In this document: positions 16,323-24,592 of the stretch, piece after piece
How positions within the stretch are numbered: position 1 is the stretch's first letter
Layout: the number at the start of each line of letters is the position of its first letter
DNA from: Pantoea agglomerans NBRC 102470
GTDB lineage: Bacteria > Pseudomonadota > Gammaproteobacteria > Enterobacterales > Enterobacteriaceae
Direction: 5' to 3'
Assembly (NCBI RefSeq): GCF_001598475.1
Contig: NZ_BCZA01000001.1
Coordinates: 620,001-684,000 of the forward strand
DNA: 64,000 nucleotides
Made by a program: the position numbers and the translations under genes
The notes under the pieces: model-generated
Told to the model about the DNA's origin: nothing
Database searches by the model: none
The model's input: only the letters and a program-made list of their open reading frames with translations

Positions 16323-17423
16323 TTACTGATCCTGCGTCAGGATGCCTTTTACATCGTGCGGTTCAGAACGCAGATACTGTGGCGGAACCTGGACTTTACC
16401 ATCCAGCGCAGCGGCTGCGTGCCACGGCCAGCGCGGATCGTAAAGAATACCGCGCGCCAGCGCCACCAGGTCAGCTTCACCCTGTTGCAGCAGATCTTCT
16501 GCCTGCTGCGGCTCAGTAATTAAGCCGACCGCAATCACCGGAATCGACACCTGCTCACGAATATCGCGGGCGAACGGCACCTGATAGTTGGGTCCGACGC
16601 TGATTTTCTGATCTTCCGACAAACCACCACTTGAGACATGAATATAGGCACTGTTCAGCGCTTCCAGCTCACGCGAGAAGGCGATTGACTGATTGATCTC
16701 CCAGCCGCCTTCGACCCAGTCAGTGGCGGAAATGCGCACGCCTACCGGCACGGAAGCGGGTACGGCATCGCGAACGGCTTTGAAGACCTCCAGTGGGAAG
16801 CGCATACGGTTTTCCAGCGAGCCGCCATATTCATCACTGCGCTGATTCGACAGCGGCGACAGGAACTGATGCAGCAGGTAGCCGTGTGCGGCATGCACTT
16901 CGATGAGCTGAATTCCCAGACGCACCGCACGCAGGGCGCTGTCGACAAAGGCCTGTTTTACCCTCGCCAGATCGTCAGTGTGCATGGCAACCGGTTTCAC
17001 TTCATCCGCGCTGTAGCTCAGTGCGGACGGAGCCACGGTTTGCCAGCCGCCGGCTTCAGGCGCAATCTGCTTACCGCCTTCCCAGGGTACGGCACACGAC
17101 GCTTTGCGTCCCGCATGGCCCAGCTGAATACCAACCGGAATAGAGGAGTAGCGGCGGACATCTTCCAGAACCGTTTTCAGCGCAGCTTCATTATCATCAT
17201 TCCACAAACCGAGATCGCCTGGGGAGATGCGACCAATATCCTCTACGGCGGTGGCTTCAATAATCATCAGACCTGCGCCGGAAAAGGCCAGCTGGCCAAG
17301 ATGGATACGGTGCCAGGCGGTCGCATTGCCCGCCTCAGCGGAGTACTGGCACATCGGCGCAATCACAATGCGGTTATCCAGCGTAAGTTCGCCCAGCGAG
17401 ACAGTGGAAAAAAGTTGGCTCAT
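16323..17423 (-). CDS. NADH:flavin oxidoreductase, YqjM/NamA-type old yellow enzyme
   Basis: 366 residues forming an FMN-binding TIM barrel. APMCQYSAEAG carries the cysteine typical of the YqjM (thermophilic-like) OYE class; IQLGHAGRKA and EVHAAHGYLLHQFLSP carry conserved histidines that hydrogen-bond the substrate carbonyl; ALARGILYDPRWPWHAA is the usual C-terminal FMN phosphate region. It reduces activated C=C bonds of enones and related electrophiles with NAD(P)H. Start 17423 follows GGAGAT. The longer frame to 17501 lacks a ribosome site. Probably monocistronic. Confidence 0.88.
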   Translation of the reverse strand: MSQLFSTVSLGELTLDNRIVIAPMCQYSAEAGNATAWHRIHLGQLAFSGAGLMIIEATAVEDIGRISPGDLGLWNDDNEAALKTVLEDVRRYSSIPVGIQLGHAGRKASCAVPWEGGKQIAPEAGGWQTVAPSALSYSADEVKPVAMHTDDLARVKQAFVDSALRAVRLGIQLIEVHAAHGYLLHQFLSPLSNQRSDEYGGSLENRMRFPLEVFKAVRDAVPASVPVGVRISATDWVEGGWEINQSIAFSRELEALNSAYIHVSSGGLSEDQKISVGPNYQVPFARDIREQVSIPVIAVGLITEPQQAEDLLQQGEADLVALARGILYDPRWPWHAAAALDGKVQVPPQYLRSEPHDVKGILTQDQ

Positions 17424-17687
17424 GTTATCTCCATGGTTTTTATGACTGACGTGACAGGCAATAACTATAGCGGGGGATTTGCCAGGCGGGTGTTTCTTCA
17501 ACGTGACATTTTATGACGGCGTGCCGGATTCAGGTTACAGATCAACGCAGCCTGCTGCCTTTGACAGGGGTTATTACGTTAACGGTTCAGCCAGGCGCAG
17601 CTTTGCTGCTCACGCCCGGCGAACCGGGATTCTGCGTACCGGATAAGGACAATCACCAGGGTCTGATATTCAGCTACAGGGTCACTC

Positions 17688-18437
17688 TCAGACCTGTGCC
17701 ATTCCGCCATCAACGAACAGTTCTGCCGCATTGATAAAGCTGGCGGCATCCGAGGCGAGAAACGCAACGGTGCGGGCAACCTCCTGCGGTTCACCCAGGC
17801 GACCAAGCGGTATCTGTGCTGCCAGCGCATCAAACAAGCCCTGACGCTGATCTTCACTGACCAGATCACCCAGCCCAGGCGTACGGACAGGGCCGGGGCT
17901 CACGACATTGACCCGGATTCCGCGATCTTTCAGATCCAGCGCCCACGAACGGGCAAAATTGCGCACTGCCGCTTTACTGGCGCTGTAGACGCTAAAAGCC
18001 GCAGTACCCTGCACTCCGGCAGTCGATCCGGTCAGAATTACCGATGCGCCATCAACCAGCAGAGGCAGGGCTTTCTGGACGGTAAACAGCACGCCGCGTA
18101 CGTTAGTGCCAAAGATACGGTCAAAATGCTCTTCAGTAATCGCCCCCAGCGACAGCATGTCGCCGCCCCCGGCGTTGGCAAAGAGAATATCGAGGCGTCC
18201 CGCCTGCGCTGCAATTCGCGAGTAAACCTCATCGAGATCGTGCAGCTGTGAGGCGTCTGCGCGGATGCCGCTGACGGTTCCGCCGATTTCAGCGACGGCG
18301 GCATCCAGCTCCGCCTGACGACGGCCGGTTATAAAAACCTGTGCGCCCTGTGCCGCCAGCTCCCGGGCGGTAGCCAGGCCAATTCCACTCGTTCCGCCTG
18401 TAACCAGTGCAATTCTTCCTGCGAGTGATGCGTTCAT
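17688..18437 (-). CDS. SDR family oxidoreductase
   Basis: 249 residues, classical short-chain dehydrogenase. TGGTSGIG (residues 14-21) is the cofactor loop and GRRQAELD after strand 2 contains Arg residues suggesting NADPH. NAGG, the catalytic Ser (ILTGSTAG) and YSASK give the active-site set, and PGPVRTPGL follows as usual. Substrate unknown. It is divergent from the LysR regulator at 18590 with two palindromes between, so regulation by that protein is likely. Confidence 0.85.
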   Translation of the reverse strand: MNASLAGRIALVTGGTSGIGLATARELAAQGAQVFITGRRQAELDAAVAEIGGTVSGIRADASQLHDLDEVYSRIAAQAGRLDILFANAGGGDMLSLGAITEEHFDRIFGTNVRGVLFTVQKALPLLVDGASVILTGSTAGVQGTAAFSVYSASKAAVRNFARSWALDLKDRGIRVNVVSPGPVRTPGLGDLVSEDQRQGLFDALAAQIPLGRLGEPQEVARTVAFLASDAASFINAAELFVDGGMAQV

Positions 18438-18529
18438 AAGTTCTTCTCCGGATAGTCTCTTAGACAGTTTGGGTTATTCCCGGTCAGCGGGGCTGCCGGA
18501 CTGATTGCTACTGTAAGAGAGGAGGATTG

Positions 18530-18576
18530 GCGGATAAATCCGCTAAAATGAAAATGACTATCCACACGGGTGGATA
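18530..18576. promoter_or_regulatory. Two palindromes in the SDR-LysR divergent region
   Basis: GCGGAT-AA-ATCCGC (18530-18543) and TATCCAC-N4-GTGGATA (18559-18576) are both perfect inverted repeats, with centres about 31 bp apart. The second lies 13 bp before the LysR start. Placement in a divergent LysR promoter region suggests recognition and activation sites. Confidence 0.5.
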
Positions 18577-18589
18577 ATAGGGAGATAGA

Positions 18590-19513
18590 ATGGATCAGCT
18601 GCTGGCGATAAAAGCCTTTTCACGGGTGGTGGAAAGCGGCAGTTTTACCCGGGCGGCGGACTCGCTGAATATGCCGAAAGCGACGCTGAGTAAGCTGGTT
18701 CAGGAGCTGGAAGCGCATCTTTCCGTCAGGCTATTGCAGCGCACCACCCGACGCGTAACCGTCACCGCAGAAGGGCGTGAATACTATGAGAAAGCGCTGC
18801 GCATCCTGCACGATCTCGAGGATATTGATGCCTGTTTCAATTCACTGCGCAGTAAGCCGCGTGGGCAGTTACGCATTGATGTCGGCGGATCTACCGCCAG
18901 GGACGTTCTGATTCCGCTGCTGCCTGATTTCTTTGCCCGCTATCCTGATATTACGCTGGATCTGGGCGTATCCGATCGCCCGGTCAATCTTATTAGCGAC
19001 AACGTTGATTGTGTGATCCGCGGCGGTCCGCTGGTCGATTCCTCACTGATTGCCCGTCTGATAGGGCACGCTACGCTCATTACCTGCGCGACACCCGCCT
19101 ACCTTAAAGCGTTTGGTGTGCCCGCCTATCCTGATGAACTGCGCAACGGACACCGGCTGGTGAGTTATCTCTCGCCGCAAACCGGCAAGCCATTTCCGCT
19201 TCGGTTCGAACGTCAGGGAGAGAAAATTGAGATCACCAGTGCGCATCGCATAGGCGTCAATGAAAGCAACGCGCATCTGGCCGCGGGACTGGCAGGGCTT
19301 GGGATCATTCAGACATTTAATTATTCGCTGTCGACGATTCTGCGGCAGGGAGAAATGGTTGAGATCCTGCACGACTGGCGTCCGGCGGGTTATCCGTTTC
19401 ATCTGGTTTATCCGCAAAACCGGCACGTAACGCAACGGCTACGGGTATTTATCGACTGGCTGGTGGAGTGCTTTCCGGCGCGGGTAGCGGGAGAGGGGAA
19501 ATCCGGCACCTGA
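18590..19513 (+). CDS. LysR family transcriptional regulator
   Basis: 307 residues. Residues 1-60 form the LysR winged helix (MDQLLAIKAFSRVVESGSF, then AADSLNMPKATLSKLVQELE), followed by RLLQRTTRRVTVTAEG. The remainder is a substrate-binding-type effector domain of the CrgA/AaeR-like subgroup (GQLRIDVGGSTARDVLIPLL). GGGAG precedes the ATG. It probably controls the divergent SDR gene, and itself, in response to a small aromatic or aldehyde-type ligand; ligand identity is speculation. Confidence 0.88.
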   Translation: MDQLLAIKAFSRVVESGSFTRAADSLNMPKATLSKLVQELEAHLSVRLLQRTTRRVTVTAEGREYYEKALRILHDLEDIDACFNSLRSKPRGQLRIDVGGSTARDVLIPLLPDFFARYPDITLDLGVSDRPVNLISDNVDCVIRGGPLVDSSLIARLIGHATLITCATPAYLKAFGVPAYPDELRNGHRLVSYLSPQTGKPFPLRFERQGEKIEITSAHRIGVNESNAHLAAGLAGLGIIQTFNYSLSTILRQGEMVEILHDWRPAGYPFHLVYPQNRHVTQRLRVFIDWLVECFPARVAGEGKSGT

Positions 19514-19522
19514 GTGCCGGAT
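19501..19522. terminator. Hairpin shared by LysR and uraH ends
   Basis: ATCCGGCAC and GTGCCGGAT form a perfect 9-bp stem with a 4-nt loop. It overlaps the LysR stop codon and lies just beyond the uraH stop on the other strand. A decayed copy of this hairpin appears near 20325-20355. Confidence 0.5.
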
Positions 19523-19527
19523 CGGGA

Positions 19528-19950
19528 TCAGTTGCCGCGATAGGTAGAGTAACCAAACGGGCTCAGCAGCAACGGGATATGGTAGTGCTCACCGCTGGCC
19601 TCCATGTTGAACTCAACCGGGATCTCCGGGAAGAAGGTTTTCTGGTTGTTCTTTTTATAGAAGTCACCGGTTTTAAACACCACGCGGTAGCTACCCGCAC
19701 TGGCTGTTTTGTCCTGCGGGAACAGGGCGCTGATGCGACCATTGTTATCGGTGACGCCTGATGCCAGTTTCACCCAGTTATCCTGCTGCTTCTGATCCAG
19801 TTCAACTTCGATGCCTGCCGTTGGCTGGCCAGTTTGCAGGTTAAGAACGTGCACGCTCAGTGGGTTTTTAGCGGTAGCAGGCTGAGCAGCGATAGCGGAT
19901 GCGCCAGAGGTCATCAGTAATGTTGCGATCAAGGCATATGAAGTTTTCAT
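19528..19950 (-). CDS. uraH: 5-hydroxyisourate hydrolase, exported (transthyretin-like)
   Basis: 140 residues. A signal peptide (MKTSYALIATLLMTSGASA) with cleavage near AIA-AQ predicts a periplasmic enzyme. The mature part has the HIUase motif LSVHVLNLQTGQPTAGIEVEL (His in the first motif), the GRI arginine region and the C-terminal signature ending SPFGYSTYRGN, with Asn in place of the usual terminal Ser of YRGS. It hydrolyses 5-hydroxyisourate to OHCU in urate degradation. AAGGAAAC precedes the ATG. It is over 30 kb from the other purine genes in this window. A truncated relic of a second copy lies at 20380. Confidence 0.88.
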   Translation of the reverse strand: MKTSYALIATLLMTSGASAIAAQPATAKNPLSVHVLNLQTGQPTAGIEVELDQKQQDNWVKLASGVTDNNGRISALFPQDKTASAGSYRVVFKTGDFYKKNNQKTFFPEIPVEFNMEASGEHYHIPLLLSPFGYSTYRGN

Positions 19951-20154
19951 CAATGTTTCCTTTATTGATTGTCTGAAGTCGGGTGACAGTGCAGAGAGAG
20001 TAATGCGCCTGAGGGCAAAGAGATATTTAGCCGCAGGAAATGTGAAATTTCTGAGAAAGAAGGAAAATTTCTTTAGTTACATCATACAGTGTTTCTGCTT
20101 AATCATAGTCCAGCACCTGTGCAGTCATAGCTAATCAGGGAACAGAGGCACCAG

Positions 20155-20325
20155 ATGAAATCCTCTCTGAATTCAGCAATAAAACAAAGCCTGGCCCCTG
20201 GCGGGCAACGTAGCGATAGCAATCCTCTGATCTATCCACAGAATCGTCTCGTCAGTTATCAACTACCGTATATGTATCGACTCACGGGCGGGCTGCTTTC
20301 CGTCGCGAATGACGTGAGAATGTGA
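20155..20325 (+). CDS. Possible small protein (56 residues)
   Basis: A frame of 57 codons with GAGG six bases before its ATG. The product is polar with no signal peptide, clear helix or recognised family. It ends in the same region where the uraH relic begins. The ribosome site is the only support; it may be chance in a decaying intergenic segment. Confidence 0.22.
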   Translation: MKSSLNSAIKQSLAPGGQRSDSNPLIYPQNRLVSYQLPYMYRLTGGLLSVANDVRM

Positions 20326-20379
20326 ATCCGGCACGTCTGGTCAGCGAGCCGGATACGTACAAAGGTCTGACCGAGACAG

Positions 20380-20459
20380 GGTGTATAACCGAACGGACTC
20401 AGCAGCGGCAGCGGGATAGGGTAGCGAGCACCGTTGGCGTCCATGCTGAACTTAACCAG
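20380..20459 (-). pseudogene. Truncated relic of a uraH paralog (3' end)
   Basis: Translated on the minus strand this segment reads DANGARYPIPLPLLSPFGYT, closely matching EASGEHYHIPLLLSPFGYS at the end of the intact UraH, with one extra codon. Nucleotide similarity to 19541-19621 is obvious over about 80 bases. The upstream four fifths of the gene are missing and the terminal YRGN motif has become CLGQ. Similarity seems to continue weakly into the downstream hairpin, suggesting a tandem duplication followed by deletion. Confidence 0.75.
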
Positions 20460-20592
20460 AAAAAAACTCTATGCTTTTAACTTTTTTCAGGTGCTCAGGC
20501 GCAGTGCTTAATTGCTGAAAATCGATACAGATAGCAGCAAAGTAGTCTGTTAATGACGAAAATAGTCAGAGAGGGTAAAAGCTTGAGATAAA

Positions 20593-20662
20593 TAGTGTGC
20601 TATTTAGTAGTTTACAATCCAGGTTCGCCGTGTCATTGTCCTGCCAACCAGATAGCACACTA
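20593..20662. promoter_or_regulatory. Inverted 11-bp operator pair upstream of the esterase
   Basis: TAGTGTGCTAT (20593-20603) and its exact complement ATAGCACACTA (20652-20662) flank 48 bp. Each site is itself nearly palindromic (ATAGtgtgCTAT type) and is followed by a TTAGTAG- or TTAATAG-like tail. The second ends 29 bp before the esterase ATG. This resembles a repressor looping or blocking a promoter; no regulator gene is adjacent. Confidence 0.5.
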
Positions 20663-20691
20663 CTTAATAGCAAGTTAATTGGAACCCTGTG

Positions 20692-21711
20692 ATGAAAATG
20701 AAACTGATCGCCAGTGCATTATTGTTAGCCAGCCAGATGAGTACCGCGTTTGCTGCACCCACTGAAAACAGTCCGCAACCGACCGCAGGCGTGGCCGCTT
20801 TCCTGAAGGCGCTCAACAGCGGGAGTGGTAAACCGATTGAGCAACTCTCCGTCAAAGATGCCCGAGCGGTGTTGACGGGGGCGCAGAAGGGCGCAGAACT
20901 GCCGCCGGCACAGATTTCACAGAAGATCATTACCGTACAGGGCAAGCCTCTGACGCTGACCATCGTTAAGCCCGAGCACGCCAGCAGCACCTTGCCGGTG
21001 TTTATGTTCTTCCACGGCGGTGGCTGGGTGCTGGGCGATTTTCCGACCCATGAGCGACTGGTACGTGACATGGTGAATGCATCCGGCGCTGCTGCGGTAT
21101 TTGTCAATTATCAACCATCGCCAGAAGCCCATTTCCCGGTGGCAATTACTCAGGCTTATGACGCCACTAAATGGGTCGCCGAACATGGCGCTGAAATTGG
21201 CGTTGACGGAAAACGTCTGGCGCTGGTTGGTAATAGCGTTGGCGGTAACATGGTGGCGGCGGTTGCCTTGCAGGCGAAGCAGTTTAAAACTCCGGCCATC
21301 CGTTATGATGTGATGCTGTGGCCGGTTACCGATGCGCGTTTCGATACCGCGTCGTATGATCAATTTGCTGACGGACATTTCCTGACGAAGAACATGATGA
21401 AGTGGTTCTGGGATAACTATACCGTTTCGGACAAAGATCGTAATAACATCCTGGCATCACCGTTGCGTGCCACCACTGAACAGCTGAAGGGGCTGCCGCC
21501 AACATTGATTCAGACTGCAGAGCTGGATGTGTTACGTGATGAAGGTGAAGCGTTCGGTCGTAAGCTGGATGCAGCAGGCGTGCCGGTTACCGTAACGCGC
21601 TACAATGGCATGATTCATGATTACGGTTTGCTGAACGCGTTAAGTCAGGAACCCACGGTCAGAACAGCTATTAATCAGGCGGGTGAAGAGTTGCGTTCGC
21701 ATCTCAACTAA
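20692..21711 (+). CDS. Exported alpha/beta hydrolase (hormone-sensitive-lipase-like esterase)
   Basis: 339 residues with a signal peptide (MKMKLIASALLLASQMSTAFA). The oxyanion motif FFHGGGWVLGD, nucleophile motif VGNSVGGNM (GxSxG), acid in QTAELDVLRDEGE and His in GMIHDYG form the catalytic set of family IV (HSL) esterases. An alpha-helical cap region (residues 30-85) precedes the core. It probably cleaves short acyl esters in the periplasm. The start at 20692 follows GGAAC. It is preceded by a paired operator and followed by a hairpin, so it appears to be a single-gene unit. Confidence 0.85.
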   Translation: MKMKLIASALLLASQMSTAFAAPTENSPQPTAGVAAFLKALNSGSGKPIEQLSVKDARAVLTGAQKGAELPPAQISQKIITVQGKPLTLTIVKPEHASSTLPVFMFFHGGGWVLGDFPTHERLVRDMVNASGAAAVFVNYQPSPEAHFPVAITQAYDATKWVAEHGAEIGVDGKRLALVGNSVGGNMVAAVALQAKQFKTPAIRYDVMLWPVTDARFDTASYDQFADGHFLTKNMMKWFWDNYTVSDKDRNNILASPLRATTEQLKGLPPTLIQTAELDVLRDEGEAFGRKLDAAGVPVTVTRYNGMIHDYGLLNALSQEPTVRTAINQAGEELRSHLN

Positions 21712-21729
21712 CTGACCGGTCATGAAACC

Positions 21730-21763
21730 AACCCCGAACCGAATCGTCGTTCGGGGTTCTTAT
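21730..21763 (+). terminator. Terminator after the esterase gene
   Basis: AACCCCGAAC and GTTCGGGGTT form a perfect 10-bp stem with a 9-nt loop; the tail TTCTTAT is only moderately T-rich. Confidence 0.7.
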
Positions 21764-21892
21764 CGGTCAGTAAGTTTGAAGGAATCAGTTCGAAGACGCA
21801 GGGCAGTGCGATTGCCGGAACACCAGGAAAGAACGGAGCAGTATCCAGCCGATAAGTGCGCTGTTAATATCTCATTTAACATAATATACATT

Positions 21893-22060
21893 ATGCGCAT
21901 ATTGATTATGATCGGGAGCGTGATGCTCTATTGTATGGTCTGCTCACCATTTTGGGCTGATCCTGACTGTTTTACTCTTTACAGCAAAATCTGTCAGAAA
22001 CGATCACAATGTCTGCCTGACCTTGTTACTGTCGCTTATTCTGTTCCGAAACTGAAATAA
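21893..22060 (+). CDS. Possible small secreted cysteine-containing protein (55 residues)
   Basis: The frame encodes a hydrophobic start (MRILIMIGSVMLYCMVCSPFWA) that resembles a signal peptide with cleavage after FWA, then a short domain with three cysteines (DPDCFTLYSKICQKRSQCLPD). No ribosome site is visible in the AT-rich leader, and no family is recognised. Presence of a plausible export signal plus clustered cysteines is the only reason to list it. Confidence 0.3.
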   Translation: MRILIMIGSVMLYCMVCSPFWADPDCFTLYSKICQKRSQCLPDLVTVAYSVPKLK

Positions 22061-22836
22061 TGTGATGCTACGTTATTCAGCATGGCTTTCCCTGCGGGAC
22101 ATCTTCTTCAGCGACTCTACACGCTATCCTCTCATCAACAAACCTGATATCGGAGATTTGCAGCCGGACGATGCAATGACGACTTCGCCCTTTGCGGCTG
22201 GCTGGATGCACTGCTGCGCATTCTGACCGTTTCTCTGCTCAGGTGCTTTGCACAACTTAAGCAGTGACGTCGCTACGTGAAAATTAGCGCATTCATCAGG
22301 GCTTGTCGGCCACAAAAATGCTGTAGAGGCGTCTATGCATCACCGCTTTATGTTCATCCTCGTTGTCTGCCGTGCGTACCACTAAATTGTCGTAAACGCG
22401 TCCACGTGTAACTACGCTTTCTTCACTCTGTTCCTTGCCAGGTTAATCCTGTAATGAGCAAGAAAGCCTGAGTCAGCTTTCTGCTGGCTGTCTGGTCAGC
22501 CGGACTCATACCGGCTATTCGCATTGCGATTGCAAGGCAGTCAACGCAGCGCAGTGATGCTTTTGCCCTGAGCATTGAAAATAAGAGCCAGTGACATCCG
22601 GTCGTTTTCAGCACTATCAGCGACACGCAAAATGAGGTGTAACGTCCCTGCTCTGTCCTGTCATCCAATAACTATCTTGTATAATCTGACAAAAAAGCAG
22701 AACGTAAATTTCGCACAGCAAGAATGATTCTTCGTATACAAAATCTGAATGATAGCGCCCGGGAAAGAAATAAATATAGATCTCTTTTCTTTTAATGACA
22801 CTGACTAAAATAGTGATGTTTTCATGCACTAAATAA

Positions 22837-22850
22837 CTGATTTAGATCAA
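22837..22850. promoter_or_regulatory. FNR-like box
   Basis: CTGAT-TTAG-ATCAA matches TTGAT-N4-ATCAA at 9 of 10 positions. It is about 500 bp before the fimbrial regulator; a role needs a promoter nearby that I cannot place. Confidence 0.3.
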
Positions 22851-23166
22851 TATTTATAGCAAGTGCGTCAATTAACATCTTTGTTACCAGGAGTATTCTT
22901 AATAAAATGGGATGTGAACTATAAATATCGTCGCTAATTTTTTTATAAAAGCCATTTAAAATGCAGATCGTTTCAATGAAGTAAGGGAGAAAGCAATAAT
23001 AGAGTCAGTAAAAAGTCATTTATCAATGCCATCATAGTGGCCGCTATATACAAAATTGATCACTGAACAAAATTCGCTCATATTTAGCATTGAGTGCGGA
23101 ATTTTTATTGATCAAAGTGGCGTTATTTGCGAAATATTCCTAACGGACGTAAAAAAATCCTGGTCT

Positions 23167-23199
23167 CTCAGCACTGCTGAGGGCGTCGTCGCCCTTTTT
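23167..23199 (+). terminator. Tandem hairpins with T-run, possible leader attenuator
   Basis: CTCAGC-ACT-GCTGAG (23167-23181) is directly followed by AGGGCG-TCGT-CGCCCT (23180-23195) and TTTTT. The two stems overlap by two bases, so they compete. The structure lies 155 bp before the regulator start with no gene in between that needs terminating, so a leader attenuator of the fimbrial operon is possible. Confidence 0.55.
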
Positions 23200-23354
23200 G
23201 TCCCGAATTTTCAACAAATATTACTCCCGCCCGTGGAGGTGACCCCTTAAGAAAAATCCGAATGAAGAAAATAGCGGATAATTTTCATCGCCTTGAAACG
23301 CGGAGATTTTTATCGATAAAATAATCACAACTCTCGCAACAACGCCAAAATATT

Positions 23355-23969
23355 ATGATAAAGATAACCAGAGAGGAAATTCGCTGCGCCAGTTGTAAAT
23401 ATGGCTGTGATCTCACCCATCGCGCATCAGACATTTATAACAGATGTCCGTTGCAAAAAATTACCACCTGGCCTGGAGGGAATCATTTTTTCTCTTCATC
23501 CATACTCAGCATGGTCGCTGGAAAATATGAGAGCCTCTTTTGCAGAGGATGTGTATTCGTTGACTTCTCCAGGGAAAATGTCAGGTATTTTACCAATAGC
23601 AACTGGATTGAGTATTTGAAACATACGGGATTAATGCTGATTATCGTCAGTGATCGCCATATGGAGCCGCTTGCGGCGTACTGGCAAAAAGAGGACCTGC
23701 GTATACAAACTGTGATTTATGCCGATTTGTCCCTGGATGAGATAAACAGACAAATCCAGGGCTGTTATTTCGGTTTAAAAGGCGAGGTCAGGAAAAAAGT
23801 GAATGCACTTAAACAGGATGAAGTTCGGTTCCTTGATCTGGCGATGAACGGACTGTCACTGCCGATTATTGCCAGAGAAATGGGGATTGAAGTCAAGCGT
23901 GTTTATAACATCAAAGATGCCATTCGCCGGAAAATGGGCATCAGCCTCAATCAGTTATTTTCCGCATAA
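23355..23969 (+). CDS. LuxR-type transcriptional regulator of the fimbrial operon
   Basis: 204 residues. The C-terminal 50 residues form a LuxR/FixJ helix-turn-helix (VRFLDLAMNGLSLPIIAREMGIEVKRVYNIKDAIRRK region). The middle resembles EcpR/MatA-like fimbrial activators (LMLIIVSDRHMEPLAAYW, VIYADLSLDEI). The N-terminal third has cysteines at about 11, 14, 18, 31, 63 and 66, forming two CxxC pairs, which is unusual for this class and suggests metal or redox sensing. No clear ribosome site precedes ATG 23355, so translation may be inefficient or controlled. Only 20 bp separate it from the pilin gene; it likely activates this operon. Confidence 0.75.
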   Translation: MIKITREEIRCASCKYGCDLTHRASDIYNRCPLQKITTWPGGNHFFSSSILSMVAGKYESLFCRGCVFVDFSRENVRYFTNSNWIEYLKHTGLMLIIVSDRHMEPLAAYWQKEDLRIQTVIYADLSLDEINRQIQGCYFGLKGEVRKKVNALKQDEVRFLDLAMNGLSLPIIAREMGIEVKRVYNIKDAIRRKMGISLNQLFSA

Positions 23970-23989
23970 TTATGATAAAGGAGTATTAA

Positions 23990-24535
23990 ATGAACACCAA
24001 ATTCAGAACGCTTAATCTTGCTGTGTTAATCAGTGCCGGGCTGGTGTCAGCCAGCGTGTTTGCAGCTTCAGATAACACCATCAACTTTCAGGGAGAAGTG
24101 ACCACTGAAACCTGTTCTGTTTCCGTAAATGGCAACAATGCGTCCCCTGTCGTGCTGCTGCCAACGGTCAGTACTACGGACCTTGCTGCCTCTGGTGCAA
24201 CTGCGGGTGATACCACCTTCACCGTGGGCGTTAGCGGCTGCGCCGGGGACAGTACCTCGGCCACCAAAATCTCGACGGTGTTTGTGGGGAATAACGTTAG
24301 CGCTGCCGGTAATTTATCTAACACCGGAACCGCAAAAAATGTTGAGGTACAAATCCTCGATCCGAAAGATGCGGTGGTTAATCTGACCAGTGGTTATACC
24401 GGCAGCGGTGATCTGACACTTCAGACAGGGGAAACTTCTGGCTCTGCCACCTACTCTGCCCGTTATTACGCATCCGGCACGCCAACGGCGGGTACCGTTA
24501 CCGCATCACTGCAATATGCCGTGACTTACCAGTAA
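23990..24535 (+). CDS. Major fimbrial subunit (type 1 pilin family)
   Basis: 181 residues. Signal peptide MNTKFRTLNLAVLISAGLVSASVFA; mature pilin begins ASDNTINFQGEV. Two cysteines (TETCSV and VSGCAG) form the usual disulfide, and the C-terminal beta strand ends in LQYAVTYQ with the penultimate Tyr of chaperone-usher pilins. The donor strand is the short segment before the first Cys. AAGGAG precedes the ATG. First structural gene of the operon and, from its position before an intergenic hairpin, the shaft subunit. Confidence 0.9.
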   Translation: MNTKFRTLNLAVLISAGLVSASVFAASDNTINFQGEVTTETCSVSVNGNNASPVVLLPTVSTTDLAASGATAGDTTFTVGVSGCAGDSTSATKISTVFVGNNVSAAGNLSNTGTAKNVEVQILDPKDAVVNLTSGYTGSGDLTLQTGETSGSATYSARYYASGTPTAGTVTASLQYAVTYQ

Positions 24536-24543
24536 TATTTTTC

Positions 24544-24571
24544 GTGCGTATCTGGATAGCCAGATACGCAC
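24544..24571 (+). terminator. Hairpin between pilin and chaperone genes
   Basis: GTGCGTATCTGG and CCAGATACGCAC form a perfect 12-bp stem with a 4-nt loop, without a T-run. Such structures after a major pilin gene usually allow partial read-through and protect the upstream message, giving more pilin than assembly proteins. Confidence 0.65.
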
Positions 24572-24592
24572 GCCACGCTTGAGATATCCGAC

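Larger units (their letters stand above)
19951..20691. other. 741-bp region with uraH relic and regulatory repeats
   Basis: Upstream of uraH the region holds a possible short frame (20155), the decayed uraH 3' end (20380-20459) and an inverted repeat before the esterase gene (20593-20662). Nothing else was recognised. Confidence 0.5.
22061..23354. other. 1.3-kb gene-poor, AT-rich region upstream of the fimbrial operon
   Basis: No convincing gene. It contains a short minus-strand open stretch at about 22296-22444 with protein-like composition but no start, an FNR-like box (22837) and a terminator-like structure (23167-23199). Base composition is clearly lower in GC than the flanks, consistent with acquired or heavily regulated DNA. 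Confidence 0.5.

Noticed and set aside
17513..17734. 73-codon frame between the OYE and SDR genes
   Set aside because: No ribosome site, overlaps the end of the SDR gene on the other strand and has no family features.
22423..22668. 81-codon minus-strand frame in the gene-poor region
   Set aside because: Cys/Leu-rich sequence with no ribosome site or domain. I considered an insertion-sequence relic but saw no terminal repeats or transposase motif.
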